NCBI GenBank assembly: GCA_947505995.1
Contig: CANNNB010000071.1
Location: 1 to 10,265 of the forward strand
Reading direction: 5' to 3'
DNA length: 10,265 nucleotides
Origin: Comamonadaceae bacterium
GTDB taxonomy: Bacteria > Pseudomonadota > Gammaproteobacteria > Burkholderiales > Burkholderiaceae
Shown: positions 1 through 7,270 of the stretch, piece by piece
Position numbering within the stretch: position 1 is the first letter of the stretch
Layout of the letters: each line of letters opens with the position of its first letter
Made by a program: the position numbers and the translations under genes
The notes under the pieces: generated by a model
Told to the model about the DNA's origin: nothing
Database searches by the model: none
The model's input: only the letters and a program-made list of their open reading frames with translations

Positions 1-38
1 ATCTGTTCGAGGCAATCTTCAACGGTAATGCGGGCCAT
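1..38 (-). CDS. rpoZ: RNA polymerase omega subunit, N-terminal start only (partial)
   Basis: Only the first 12 codons lie in the window, reading MARITVEDCLEQ, which is the characteristic start of bacterial RpoZ. The omega subunit binds the beta-prime subunit of RNA polymerase and helps assemble and stabilise the core enzyme; in proteobacteria it also forms part of a ppGpp site. The ATG is supported by a GGAG ribosome-binding site (complement of 45-48) six bases upstream. The gene follows gmk on the same strand with a 19-bp gap, matching the gmk-rpoZ order known in many proteobacteria, where spoT often comes next. The rest of the gene runs off the left edge, so its integrity cannot be judged. 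Confidence 0.9.
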   Translation of the reverse strand, partial: MARITVEDCLEQ

Positions 39-57
39 GACGGTCTCCGGTAAAAAA

Positions 58-678
58 TCAGGTGATATGGAGGGATTCGAAAGTTTCGGCACGGGCTCGG
101 TGCTGGGCTACATATTTCAGTCGCTGAGCGTGCACGATGGCCTTGAGGTCAAACAAGGCGCGATCGAAAACTTCGTTGATTATAACGAAGTCGAACTCTT
201 TGACCTGAGCCAGCTCAATGGCGGCATTTTGCAGGCGCAATTCAATGGTTTCGGTGCTGTCTTCGCCGCGGCGCTCTAAACGGCTTCTCAATTCTTCCCA
301 ACTTGGGGGCAGAATAAAGATCAGGATGGCATTGGCGTACATCTTTTGAATTTGAATAGCGCCTTGGTAATCAATTTCTAAAATGACGTCAGAGCCTTGC
401 GCCATGCGTTCTTCCAGCATTTTCTTGGAGGTGCCATACCGGTGACCATGCACATTGGCCCATTCCACAAAGGCCTCTCCGGCCACCATGGCATCAAACT
501 CTTGTTGAGACACAAAGAAGTACTCACGGCCGTGTTTTTCTTGGCCACGGGGTGACCGGGTGGTGTGAGACACCGAAGGCGAAACGCGGCTATCTAGCTC
601 CATCAGCGCCTTGACCAGGCTGGACTTGCCCGCGCCACTGGGAGCGGCTACAACGTAGAGGTTTCCAGGATATTCCAT
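58..678 (-). CDS. gmk: Guanylate kinase
   Basis: This cytoplasmic enzyme converts GMP and ATP to GDP and ADP in guanine nucleotide synthesis and salvage. The 206-residue protein matches the usual length of about 205 residues. It carries the P-loop APSGAGKSS at residues 12-20, the GMP-binding stretch SHTTRSPRG followed by REYFFV (about 37-56), the EIDYQGA segment (101-107) and the lid with RLERRGEDS (133-141). All key elements appear intact. It sits 50 bp downstream of yicC and 19 bp upstream of rpoZ, all on the minus strand. No Shine-Dalgarno motif is visible before the ATG, but the next in-frame Met lies beyond the P-loop, so this start is required. A possible promoter lies in the yicC-gmk gap. 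Confidence 0.97.
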   Translation of the reverse strand: MEYPGNLYVVAAPSGAGKSSLVKALMELDSRVSPSVSHTTRSPRGQEKHGREYFFVSQQEFDAMVAGEAFVEWANVHGHRYGTSKKMLEERMAQGSDVILEIDYQGAIQIQKMYANAILIFILPPSWEELRSRLERRGEDSTETIELRLQNAAIELAQVKEFDFVIINEVFDRALFDLKAIVHAQRLKYVAQHRARAETFESLHIT

Positions 679-695
679 GGCAAGGAGTGTAATGG

Positions 696-723
696 GGTAT
701 AGGGCTTGAGGTGTGGCTGTGAA
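696..723 (-). promoter_or_regulatory. Candidate sigma-70-like promoter for gmk-rpoZ
   Basis: Read on the minus strand, the yicC-gmk gap holds TTCACA (complement of 718-723; five of six to TTGACA) and, 16 bp later, TATACC (complement of 696-701; four of six to TATAAT). Transcription would start about 10 bases before the gmk ATG. This could let gmk and rpoZ be expressed apart from yicC. It was found by eye only, and such matches arise by chance. Confidence 0.3.
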
Positions 724-728
724 GCGAC

Positions 729-1646
729 TTATTCGATGTTTTGCACTTGCTCGCGCATTTGCTCGATCAGCACCTTCATGTCGACTGAAATTTTGGTGAG
801 CTCCAAGGCGGCCGATTTAGAGCCCAAAGTGTTGGCTTCTCGGTGCAGTTCTTGAATGAGAAAGTCCAGGCGCTTGCCAATGTCGCCCCCCTTTTTGATC
901 AATCGGCTTATTTCGTCCAAATGCGACGCCAATCGAGTCAGTTCTTCGGCCACATCGATGCGAATGGCAAAAGCGGTGGCTTCTGTGAGGGCGCGATCTT
1001 TGGCCACATCGGACGACACAGCGCCCTCGGTCAAGGCCATGGCTTCGTTCCAGCGGTCAATGAAGCGCTGGCGCTGCTGTTCGACCAAGAGGGGCAGGAG
1101 GGGCGCCGCTTGTTCCGCCAATGTGCGCAAAGTGCCAATTCGGTCTTGCAACATTTCAGCCAGTCGTGCGCCTTCCCTAGCTCGTGCGTCTTTAAGGGCC
1201 TTAACCGCTTGAGTGGCCAAGGGCATGAGGTCAGCCTCGTTCAGGCCTGTTCCTGATTTTTCGTGAGAGGCCAGTTTGATGACATCGGAAACACTTAAGT
1301 CGCGAGCCCCTGGCAGCCAACTTTGAACTTTGTTTTGGAGACTCAGAAGTTTTTGAAGCGTGCCAATGGACGGATCGGTAAGTTCGCTATCTTGGTTGCT
1401 GTGGTAAACGGCACGGACCTCGACTTTGCCGCGCTTGATGTGTTGAACGATGTGTTCACGAAGCGCGGGCTCGGTGTGACGCAGTTCGTCGGGCAGCCGA
1501 AAGCTCAAATCTAAAAAGCGGCTGTTCACCGATCTAATTTCCAAACCAAAACGGACCGTGGGCGAGGCTGAGGATTCAGCACTGCCCTGTGCCGCCGACG
1601 TGCTGGATTGCACGCTGGCATACCCGGTCATACTGTAAACTGGCAT
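729..1646 (-). CDS. yicC: YicC/YloC family endoribonuclease
   Basis: This 305-residue protein belongs to the YicC family, whose members have been reported to act as endoribonucleases affecting RNA stability. It has the family hallmarks: the N-terminal MTGYAS (6-11), the core [21 protein letters not shown] (about 36-56), the IKRGKVEV segment (70-77), and the conserved C-terminal domain with [15 protein letters not shown] and a tail ending [11 protein letters not shown]. It is slightly longer than the usual 285-295 residues because residues 12-29 are a Ser/Ala-rich low-complexity insert. The start [10 protein letters not shown] matches family starts such as MI-SMTAYA. No strong ribosome-binding site is visible. 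It is transcribed toward gmk and divergently from rph, an arrangement also seen for yicC and rph in E. coli. Confidence 0.92.
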   Translation of the reverse strand: MPVYSMTGYASVQSSTSAAQGSAESSASPTVRFGLEIRSVNSRFLDLSFRLPDELRHTEPALREHIVQHIKRGKVEVRAVYHSNQDSELTDPSIGTLQKLLSLQNKVQSWLPGARDLSVSDVIKLASHEKSGTGLNEADLMPLATQAVKALKDARAREGARLAEMLQDRIGTLRTLAEQAAPLLPLLVEQQRQRFIDRWNEAMALTEGAVSSDVAKDRALTEATAFAIRIDVAEELTRLASHLDEISRLIKKGGDIGKRLDFLIQELHREANTLGSKSAALELTKISVDMKVLIEQMREQVQNIE

Positions 1647-1665
1647 GGATTCTTTCTAGGGTGAC

Positions 1666-1680
1666 GCAGTGCAGCACTGC
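1666..1680. repeat. Perfect 7+1+7 palindrome in the yicC-rph divergent gap
   Basis: The sequence GCAGTGC-A-GCACTGC is a perfect inverted repeat with one central base, 19 bp before the yicC ATG and 73 bp before the rph ATG. Its position in a divergent intergenic region suits an operator. Alternatively, as RNA in the yicC leader it could form a 5-bp stem with a 5-base loop close to the yicC start codon. The rest of the 107-bp gap shows only a lone -10-like CATTAT at 1724-1729 facing rph, without a well-spaced -35 box. I do not recognise the palindrome as the site of a known regulator. Confidence 0.45.
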
Positions 1681-1753
1681 TGATCTATTGGGGGCTTGGC
1701 CGCTTTGCCTCTTGCCTATCGCCCATTATCTCAAACTTAATTGACGCCACATC

Positions 1754-2512
1754 ATGACCAGCATTTCTACATCCTCGACACGCGCACATGACAGAAATCA
1801 AGACCAACTGCGCGCTGTTCGCATCACCCGTGGCTATACAGTTCATGCAGAGGGTTCAGTGCTCATTGAGTTTGGTAATACCCGAGTGCTTTGCACAGCC
1901 TCGGTGGAAGAGAAAGTGCCAGGACACAAAAAGGGCAGCGGCGAAGGCTGGGTTACCGCGGAATACGGCATGCTGCCACGCGCAACACACACGCGCGGCG
2001 ACCGCGAAGCCGCGCGCGGCAAGCAAAGCGGCCGAACTCAAGAAATTCAACGCTTAATTGGCCGCTCTATGCGCGCAGTGTTCGATTTGAAAAAATTGGG
2101 AGAGCGCACCATTCACTTAGATTGCGATGTGCTTCAAGCCGATGGCGGTACACGCACAGCCAGCATCACGGGGGCCTTTGTGGCAGCCCAAGATGCGGTG
2201 GATTGGCTTATGCATCAAGGCAAATTGAAAGAGTCACCCATTTTGGATTCGGTTGCAGCCATTTCTGTCGGCCTGAAAAATGGTACGGCTTTGCTCGATT
2301 TGGACTACACCGAAGACTCTTCGTGCGACACCGACATGAACGTGGTCATGACGGGCGCGGGCAATTTTGTGGAAGTGCAGGGTACGGCAGAAGGCGTGGC
2401 ATTCACACGCAAAGAAATGGACAGCCTCTTGGTATTGGCCGAAAAAGGCATTGCCGAGTTGGTTCTGTTGCAAAAACAATCTCGTCAAACTAACGCGCAA
2501 GCCGGAGCTTGA
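1754..2512 (+). CDS. rph: Ribonuclease PH
   Basis: RNase PH is a phosphate-dependent 3'-to-5' exoribonuclease that trims tRNA 3' ends and other RNAs, acting as a ring-shaped hexamer. The protein has 252 residues against a usual 238-245. The extra length is a Ser/Thr-rich N-terminal extension of about nine residues before [11 protein letters not shown]. Family motifs are intact: [23 protein letters not shown] (about 31-53), the phosphate-binding [20 protein letters not shown] (88-107), [20 protein letters not shown] (122-141), LDLDYTEDS (181-189) and [10 protein letters not shown] (192-201). No Shine-Dalgarno motif precedes the ATG and no alternative in-frame start exists before the conserved region. 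It is the first gene of a tight rph-rdgB-hemW group; rdgB starts four bases after its stop. Confidence 0.96.
   Translation: MTSISTSSTRAHDRNQDQLRAVRITRGYTVHAEGSVLIEFGNTRVLCTASVEEKVPGHKKGSGEGWVTAEYGMLPRATHTRGDREAARGKQSGRTQEIQRLIGRSMRAVFDLKKLGERTIHLDCDVLQADGGTRTASITGAFVAAQDAVDWLMHQGKLKESPILDSVAAISVGLKNGTALLDLDYTEDSSCDTDMNVVMTGAGNFVEVQGTAEGVAFTRKEMDSLLVLAEKGIAELVLLQKQSRQTNAQAGA
2504..2507 (+). promoter_or_regulatory. Ribosome-binding site that sets the rdgB start
   Basis: GGAG within the last codons of rph lies nine bases before the ATG at 2517. This supports that ATG over both the ATG at 2523 (15 bases away) and a far-upstream in-frame ATG that would read back through rph. Confidence 0.6.
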
Positions 2513-2516
2513 TTTC

Positions 2517-3119
2517 ATGAAGATGGTTTTGGCGTCCAACAATGCGGGTAAATTGGCCGAATTGCAAACCATGTTTGGCGCACTCCAGGTGCAACTGATA
2601 AGGCAGTCTGAGTTGAATATTTCTGAAGCTGCAGAGCCCTACAAAACATTTGTTGAAAACGCATTGGCCAAAGCACGCCATGCAGCTGATCAAAGCGGTT
2701 TGCCAGCTGTGGCCGACGATGCTGGCTTGTGCATTGATGCCTTTGGCGGCTTGCCTGGCGTAGATACAGCCTACTATTGCACGCAGTTTGGATATGAAAA
2801 ATCAGATACCAACAATGTGAAAGCGGTGCTTGAACAAATGGCGGCTGTTGGAAACCGTCGCGCCGCCATGGTGAGTACTTTGGTGGCTGTCAGAAGTGCC
2901 TACGACCCTGAGCCTTTGATTGCGGTGGGCCGTGTGGTGGTTGACATCACAAGAGAGCCTTTAGGTGCCAACGGTTTTGGATTTGACCCGGTGTTGTTCT
3001 TGCCTGAGTTTGGAAAAACCTTTGCGCAATTGCCTGTTGAAGTGAAGAACGCCAACAGCCACAGAGGTCGATCGTCTTTGGCCATGGTGGCTTTGATGCG
3101 TGAGCGCTGGGGACTTTGA
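2517..3119 (+). CDS. rdgB: XTP/dITP diphosphatase (RdgB/HAM1 family)
   Basis: This enzyme hydrolyses non-canonical purine nucleoside triphosphates such as dITP, ITP and XTP to monophosphates and pyrophosphate, keeping them out of DNA and RNA. The 200-residue protein is of normal length. It shows the N-terminal substrate-loop motif ASNNAGKL (6-13), FVENALAKARHA (45-56), the catalytic-region ADDAGL (66-71, with Ala where many homologs have Ser), GGLPGVDTAYY (77-87), GANGFGFDPVLF (150-161) and the C-terminal SHRGRS (181-186). The open frame extends 50 codons further upstream inside rph, but those codons are unrelated to the family, and a GGAG site marks the chosen ATG. Its stop codon abuts the ATG of hemW (TGAATG), so the two are probably translationally coupled. 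Confidence 0.95.
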   Translation: MKMVLASNNAGKLAELQTMFGALQVQLIRQSELNISEAAEPYKTFVENALAKARHAADQSGLPAVADDAGLCIDAFGGLPGVDTAYYCTQFGYEKSDTNNVKAVLEQMAAVGNRRAAMVSTLVAVRSAYDPEPLIAVGRVVVDITREPLGANGFGFDPVLFLPEFGKTFAQLPVEVKNANSHRGRSSLAMVALMRERWGL

Positions 3120-4325
3120 ATGAAACAAGCCTTTGATGTGGTGCATGCCATGCGCCCAGGCTTGCTGCAGTTGCAGTCCTTGCCGCCGCTTTCTTTGTAC
3201 GTGCATTTGCCGTGGTGCATTCAAAAATGTCCCTACTGCGATTTCAATTCGCACGAGTGGCGAGACAAATCACAAGCCATGCCAGAAGAACGCTACATCG
3301 ATGCCTTGCTAGCTGATTTAGAAACCAGTTTGCCCTTGGTTTGGGGTCGACCTGTTCACAGTATTTTCATTGGTGGCGGCACACCCAGCTTGTTCACGCC
3401 TCACAGTATTGATCGCTTGATCAGCGGCATCAGAGCCCGATTGCCTTTGGAGGCAGAGGCTGAAATTACATTAGAAGCCAACCCGGGTACCTTTGAGAGA
3501 GATCGCTTCAAAGCCTTTCGTGCAGCGGGTGTAACGCGTTTGTCGATTGGCGTTCAGAGTTTCAATGACGTGCATTTAAAGGTGCTTGGGCGTGTGCACA
3601 ATCGCGATCAAGCCATCGCTGCAGTTGAAGAAGCGCAGTCTGCATTTGAGACCTTCAACTTAGATTTGATGTATGCCTTACCGGGTCAAACAATGAGCGA
3701 TCTGAAGCAAGACATTCAAACCGCATTGAGTTTCAAACCGCCGCATATTTCCATTTACCACCTCACCATCGAGCCCAACACGCTGTTTGCCAAACACCCA
3801 CCCGCGTTACCCGAAGACGACGACGCCTACGCCATGATGGACGTGATCACCGACATGACGGGCGTAGCAGGTTTACAAAGGTATGAGGTTTCTGCCTATG
3901 CCAAGGCCGGCCACAAATGTTGGCACAACCTGAACTATTGGCAGTTTGGCGATTATTTGGGCATAGGTGCTGGCGCGCACAGCAAGCTGAGCTTCGCGCA
4001 TCGCATTTGCCGACAGGTCCGATTTCGAGAGCCTCAGCTTTACATGGCCCAAGCGCTGAAGGGAGAACCTGCAACCCAGCATGAAGAAGTGTCTCGCGAA
4101 GACTTGCCCTTCGAGTTCATGCTCAATGCTTTGCGTTTGAAAGAGGGCTTTAGCTTGGCCGATTACATGGCGCGAACCGGATTGGCCATGACGTCAATTC
4201 AAAAGGGTTTGGCTCAGGCACAAGCCAAAGGCTTGATCGACAGAGATTTGGCCAAAGTTTGGCCAACTGAAAGAGGTTTTGATTTTTTAAGCGATCTGCA
4301 AGAATTATTTTTAGCAGAACGTTGA
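3120..4325 (+). CDS. hemW: Radical SAM heme chaperone HemW
   Basis: HemW is a radical SAM protein related to oxygen-independent coproporphyrinogen oxidase HemN, but members of this branch bind heme and deliver it to target proteins. The 401-residue protein has the iron-sulfur motif C33-IQK-C37-PY-C40, followed by DFNSH. It lacks the extra Cys two residues later that marks true HemN, which supports HemW. Other family motifs are FIGGGTPSLF (83-92), EANPGTF (119-125), LSIGVQSFND (141-150), DLMYALPGQT (182-191), HNLNYW (269-274) and GIGAGAHS (281-288), plus a C-terminal winged-helix-like segment with GFSLADY. The start abuts the rdgB stop, with a weak GGGGA seven bases upstream. An in-frame ATG at codon 11 is a possible alternative. 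The gene converges on a winged-helix gene, with 30 bp between them and no convincing terminator. Confidence 0.94.
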   Translation: MKQAFDVVHAMRPGLLQLQSLPPLSLYVHLPWCIQKCPYCDFNSHEWRDKSQAMPEERYIDALLADLETSLPLVWGRPVHSIFIGGGTPSLFTPHSIDRLISGIRARLPLEAEAEITLEANPGTFERDRFKAFRAAGVTRLSIGVQSFNDVHLKVLGRVHNRDQAIAAVEEAQSAFETFNLDLMYALPGQTMSDLKQDIQTALSFKPPHISIYHLTIEPNTLFAKHPPALPEDDDAYAMMDVITDMTGVAGLQRYEVSAYAKAGHKCWHNLNYWQFGDYLGIGAGAHSKLSFAHRICRQVRFREPQLYMAQALKGEPATQHEEVSREDLPFEFMLNALRLKEGFSLADYMARTGLAMTSIQKGLAQAQAKGLIDRDLAKVWPTERGFDFLSDLQELFLAER

Positions 4326-4355
4326 ACTTGCCCCAACAAAGTGGCCGCTGTATGG

Positions 4356-4724
4356 TCAGGCCGGTGCGGCAATGGCCTTGTTCATTTTCTTGCCGAAGAC
4401 GCCAAACATGGCGATTGTTTTGTCGGTAGGAATGAGGTACTTGGCACGCTTGTCTTCAGCTTGGTTGAATGTCTTCAGCAAATCTTTTTGGCGCAAACGC
4501 GTGATGCGCTTGTGCAAAGTGGCGGGCGAGCCTAGGTGAGCCAATGCGATGGCTTCGCGCACCGTCATAACCTTGTTTTCAAACCAACGCAAAGCAATTT
4601 CTTCTAGCAATGCTTTTTCATTGGCATCTAATTGGGGTGCATCAGGCAATTGTTGAACTGACCTGGCCAATTGCAGGAACCTCATGTATGCATCTGCACT
4701 GACTGTTTTGCATTCTGAATTCAT
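4356..4724 (-). CDS. Small winged-helix (MarR-like) DNA-binding regulator
   Basis: The 122-residue protein has no membrane segment and reads as a single winged-helix domain. Residues 33-48 (DANEKALLEEIALRWF) form a likely first helix and 53-64 a second. Residues 66-83 (SPATLHKRITRLRQKDLL) look like the turn and recognition helix, and 84-99 (KTFNQAEDKRAKYLIP) the wing, with the D-KR-Y pattern of MarR-type proteins. It is therefore probably a transcription factor, but no ligand site can be assigned. It lies 64 bp downstream of the CoxL-like gene on the same strand and may regulate it. The start codon lies inside a GAATTC-type palindrome directly behind a -10-like box, and no ribosome-binding site is visible. 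An in-frame Met at codon 14 is a possible later start. Hand-counted GC over part of the gene is lower than in the hydroxylase. Confidence 0.75.
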   Translation of the reverse strand: MNSECKTVSADAYMRFLQLARSVQQLPDAPQLDANEKALLEEIALRWFENKVMTVREAIALAHLGSPATLHKRITRLRQKDLLKTFNQAEDKRAKYLIPTDKTIAMFGVFGKKMNKAIAAPA

Positions 4725-4736
4725 CTTTGAATTCTA
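4717..4736 (-). promoter_or_regulatory. Palindrome and -10-like box overlapping the regulator's start codon
   Basis: Two GAATTC boxes (4717-4722 and 4729-4734) are separated by six bases and together form an inverted repeat spanning the ATG of the winged-helix gene. Overlapping it on the minus strand is TAGAAT (complement of 4731-4736; five of six to TATAAT), ending six bases before the ATG. Transcription could thus begin at or next to the start codon, giving a leaderless or nearly leaderless message, and a dimeric regulator bound here would block it. No good -35 box was found at 16-18 bp. The flanking stretch to 4790 is AT-rich, with four AATT sequences in 30 bp. Autoregulation is inference. 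Confidence 0.4.
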
Positions 4737-4788
4737 ATTGCAGAATTGGAAAATATGTTCTTTTTTTTGTAAAACTTCAGTGATTTAC

Positions 4789-7134
4789 TCAGGCATTGTG
4801 CAGCAGCTCCCAAATGCGGAAGGGTGTCATCGGCATCTGTATCTTGTGTGCTTTTTCGGCTCTGCCATTTCTGGCCATTGCGTCGGCTACAGCATTGACC
4901 ACACATGGGGTGGCACCAATGGTACCGAGTTCACCGACGCCCTTGACGCCCAAGACGTTGTTGGTACTGGGAACGGTTTGGTTGGTAAATGTGTGGAACA
5001 TTTCCGGCATGATGTCGGCACGGGGTGCTGCATAGTCCATCAAACTGCCCGTGAGCAGCTGGCCGCTTTCAGCGTCGTAAACCAAACCCTCCAACAGGGC
5101 TTGCCCCATGCCTTGCACGGCGCCGCCGTCAAGTTGCCCCTCCACAATCATGGGGTTCACGATGCGACCCGCATCGTTCATGGAGGTGTAAGAAACCACT
5201 TTGGTTTCGCCCGTGGCAGGATTGAGCTCAATTTCGCAAATATGACAGCCATTGGGCCAAGTGGGGCCGCTGGCCGTGGTGCTCGATTGCATTTCAATGC
5301 GTGCTTCAGGCTGTTTCTTGGCCAAATCTGCAAGTGAAATTTGAAGATCGGTTCCTTTGACGCTGAAAGTGCCGCCCTGATAGGCCAAATCTGCGGGTGA
5401 GGCCTCTAAAGCTAGGCCAGCCAAATCGCGGGCTTTGTCCAAAGCTTTTTCTGCTCCCACTCGCATGGCAGACCCACCCGTGAAGAGTGACCTTGAGCCA
5501 GCACTGCCAAAGCCGTTGGCGCGGTCGGTATCGCCCAAAATGACGCGCACTTGAGAAATGTCCACACCAAAAACATCCACCACCAACTGCGCAAGTGAGG
5601 TGGCAATGCCCTGGCCCATGGCATTGACTGCGGAGGCCACCTCAATCATGCCATCGGCCAAAATTTGGACCTGCACGTTTTCTTCAAGAGCGTTGCCGCC
5701 TGTCCATTCCAAAAAGGTAGCAATGCCTAAACCGCGCCACAAGCCATTGGCTTTGGAGGCGGCTTCGCGTTTGGCAAAACCCTGCCAGTCGGCTTTTTGC
5801 AACGCTTCATTCATGATCATCTCAAACGCGCCGGTGTCGTAGATTTGGCCCATTGGATTCTTGTAGGGCATTTGTTCCGGCTTGATGAAGTTCTTGCGTC
5901 GAAGCTCGACGCGATCAATGCCGCTTACCCGCGCAGCCTCGTCCATCAAACGTTCCATGTTGTAAATGGCTTCGGGTCGGCCTGCCCCGCGGTAAGCGCC
6001 GGTGCTAGCGGTGTTGGTCATTACGCCAGTGAAGTGGTAATCAATGGTTTGAATGTCATACACGCTGCTTTGCACCCAAGGGCCAATGAGCATTTGGATG
6101 GCCAGGCCAGTCATGGTGGGATAGGCGCCGACATTGGCCAGAGTTTCAATTCGCAAGCCTAGAATTTTGCCGTCTTGGGCCAAGGCCAAAGAAGCTTTGG
6201 TTTGAATGTCTCGGCCATGTGAACTGCTTAAAAATTCTTCGCTGCGGTCGGCAATCCATTTGACAGGCCGAGCTAATGTGTGGGCACAAAAAGCAGTAAC
6301 CACGTCTTCTGCATAGGCGCCGGTTTTCATGCCAAAACCACCCCCCACATCGCCCACGATGACACGGACATTTTCTTTGTCGATGCCAATCAAATCAGAC
6401 ACAGTGTTGCGAACACCAGTCGGCATTTGGCTGCTCATGCGAATCGTGAGTCGACCGTTTTCGGGGTATGCCAAGACGCTTCGGGGTTCTATTGCCAGAG
6501 CGGCCACCCGCTGGTTCACAATGTCCAAATGGACCACATGTGCAGCTTGTTCAAAGGCTGCCTGTGTGGCCGTTGTATCGCCATATCGAGTTTCTGCCAC
6601 GCGGTTGTCGGGCGCGTCTGTGAACAAAGGTGCTTGGGGTGCCAGTGCATCAACCAAGCTGCTTGCACTGTTCAAGGGATCAAATTCAATTTGAATGGCC
6701 TCAGCAGCGTTGCGCGCGTTTTCTTCAGTGTCGGCCACGATCGCCACAATCGGTTCACCCACAAATCTAACGGTGTCTGTGGCCAGGGGATATCGTGTTG
6801 TTGAAGACAGGGGGCTGCCATCGGCCCGTTTAAAGTTCATGGGTCGCGCCATGGGTTTGACACCTGCAGCCAGCAGGTCTTGCCCTGTCACAAGGGCATA
6901 GACGCCCGGCATGGCTTTGGCATCGCTGGTGTCAAGGCGGGTAATTTTGGCATGGGGATAGGGGGAACGCAGGAAAACCAGATAAGACTGGTTTGGCAAA
7001 CTGACGTCGTTCGTGAACTGACCAGCACCCAGAAGAAGTTGATGGTCTTCGAGACGTTTGACCGATTTGCCGCTACCGAAGCGGCTGGATTCAGGGGATG
7101 AATCAAAAGTTGAGGTGGCGGATGCTTGGTTCAC
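4789..7134 (-). CDS. Molybdopterin-binding large subunit, xanthine dehydrogenase/CoxL-like form II family
   Basis: This 781-residue protein is the molybdenum-cofactor subunit of a molybdenum hydroxylase; relatives oxidise aldehydes, purines, other heterocycles or CO. In order it has an aldehyde oxidase/xanthine dehydrogenase a/b-hammerhead domain (about 20-130), then cofactor-binding motifs: DVGGGFGMK (262-270), TGAYRGAGRPE (378-388), MGQGIATS (506-513), and KGVGELGTIGATP (731-743) with the likely catalytic Glu735. The loop AYRGAGR is the form II signature; true CO dehydrogenases (form I) have AYxCSFR, so CO oxidation is not indicated. The start is a GTG preceded by AAGGAG nine bases upstream; the frame also extends to an ATG at 7221, but that part lacks family similarity. 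No FAD (CoxM-like) or 2Fe-2S (CoxS-like) subunit lies beside it in the window. The winged-helix gene follows downstream. The substrate is unknown. Confidence 0.88.
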   Translation of the reverse strand: MNQASATSTFDSSPESSRFGSGKSVKRLEDHQLLLGAGQFTNDVSLPNQSYLVFLRSPYPHAKITRLDTSDAKAMPGVYALVTGQDLLAAGVKPMARPMNFKRADGSPLSSTTRYPLATDTVRFVGEPIVAIVADTEENARNAAEAIQIEFDPLNSASSLVDALAPQAPLFTDAPDNRVAETRYGDTTATQAAFEQAAHVVHLDIVNQRVAALAIEPRSVLAYPENGRLTIRMSSQMPTGVRNTVSDLIGIDKENVRVIVGDVGGGFGMKTGAYAEDVVTAFCAHTLARPVKWIADRSEEFLSSSHGRDIQTKASLALAQDGKILGLRIETLANVGAYPTMTGLAIQMLIGPWVQSSVYDIQTIDYHFTGVMTNTASTGAYRGAGRPEAIYNMERLMDEAARVSGIDRVELRRKNFIKPEQMPYKNPMGQIYDTGAFEMIMNEALQKADWQGFAKREAASKANGLWRGLGIATFLEWTGGNALEENVQVQILADGMIEVASAVNAMGQGIATSLAQLVVDVFGVDISQVRVILGDTDRANGFGSAGSRSLFTGGSAMRVGAEKALDKARDLAGLALEASPADLAYQGGTFSVKGTDLQISLADLAKKQPEARIEMQSSTTASGPTWPNGCHICEIELNPATGETKVVSYTSMNDAGRIVNPMIVEGQLDGGAVQGMGQALLEGLVYDAESGQLLTGSLMDYAAPRADIMPEMFHTFTNQTVPSTNNVLGVKGVGELGTIGATPCVVNAVADAMARNGRAEKAHKIQMPMTPFRIWELLHNA

Positions 7135-7143
7135 AGACGGGTA

Positions 7144-7149
7144 CTCCTT
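7144..7149 (-). promoter_or_regulatory. Ribosome-binding site that sets the GTG start of the CoxL-like gene
   Basis: Read on the minus strand, AAGGAG lies nine bases before the GTG at 7132-7134. It is the best Shine-Dalgarno match near this gene and favours the 781-residue product over a longer form starting at 7221. Upstream, two TACACT sequences (minus strand, 7154-7180 region) could serve as -10 boxes, but neither has a convincing -35 box. Confidence 0.65.
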
Positions 7150-7212
7150 GACGCGCAGTGTAGCTTTGAAGTGTATTTTTTGCTGAAAGACGCGAAAATG
7201 GCACACACCGAG

Positions 7213-7241
7213 TTGCCCCATGGGTGACAGTTAGGTAGGAT
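7213..7241 (+). promoter_or_regulatory. Candidate promoter for the small membrane-protein gene
   Basis: TTGCCC (7213-7218) and TAGGAT (7236-7241) are separated by exactly 17 bp, each matching four of six consensus bases for sigma-70. Transcription would start near 7248, about 23 bases before the ATG at 7271. It lies in the 136-bp divergent gap shared with the CoxL-like gene. It is a visual match only. Confidence 0.35.
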
Positions 7242-7270
7242 GGTGTCAAATTGACGAAGTGAGGTTTGCT

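Noticed and set aside
1891..2493. 200-codon open frame overlapping rph in another frame
   Set aside because: It has an Arg/His/Gly-rich shadow composition, while rph in the main frame matches its family along the full length.
2367..2516. Upstream extension of the rdgB reading frame by 50 codons
   Set aside because: It lies wholly within rph in another frame, has no family similarity and a Trp/Lys/Cys-rich random look; a GGAG site and family alignment place the start at 2517.
3120..4325. Calling this gene hemN (oxygen-independent coproporphyrinogen III dehydrogenase)
   Set aside because: The CxxxCPYCDFNSH form lacks the additional Cys of true HemN, and the length and C-terminal motifs fit HemW.
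4326..4355. Bidirectional terminator between the convergent hemW and winged-helix genes
   Set aside because: Only short, loosely spaced complementary stretches (such as GTTG/CAAC) are present, without a T-run on either strand.
4738..5337. 199-codon open frame on the plus strand opposite the end of the CoxL-like gene
   Set aside because: It is antisense to a clear coding gene, has no recognisable family and no ribosome-binding site; long antisense frames are expected from this codon usage.
6280..6804. 174-codon open frame on the plus strand opposite the CoxL-like gene
   Set aside because: It has a Cys/His/Ser-rich composition typical of an antisense shadow and no start signal.
4789..7134. 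Calling the large hydroxylase a CO dehydrogenase (coxL)
   Set aside because: The loop is AYRGAGR rather than the AYxCSFR motif of genuine CO dehydrogenases, and no coxM or coxS is adjacent.
7135..7221. Longer form of the CoxL-like protein starting at an ATG at 7221
   Set aside because: The extra 29 residues do not resemble the family and the GTG at 7134 has a strong AAGGAG at ideal spacing. The region also holds the likely promoter of the gene.
7259..7270. GTG start four codons earlier for the small membrane protein
   Set aside because: It overlaps the GAGG ribosome-binding site of the ATG at 7271, which has better spacing and a better codon.
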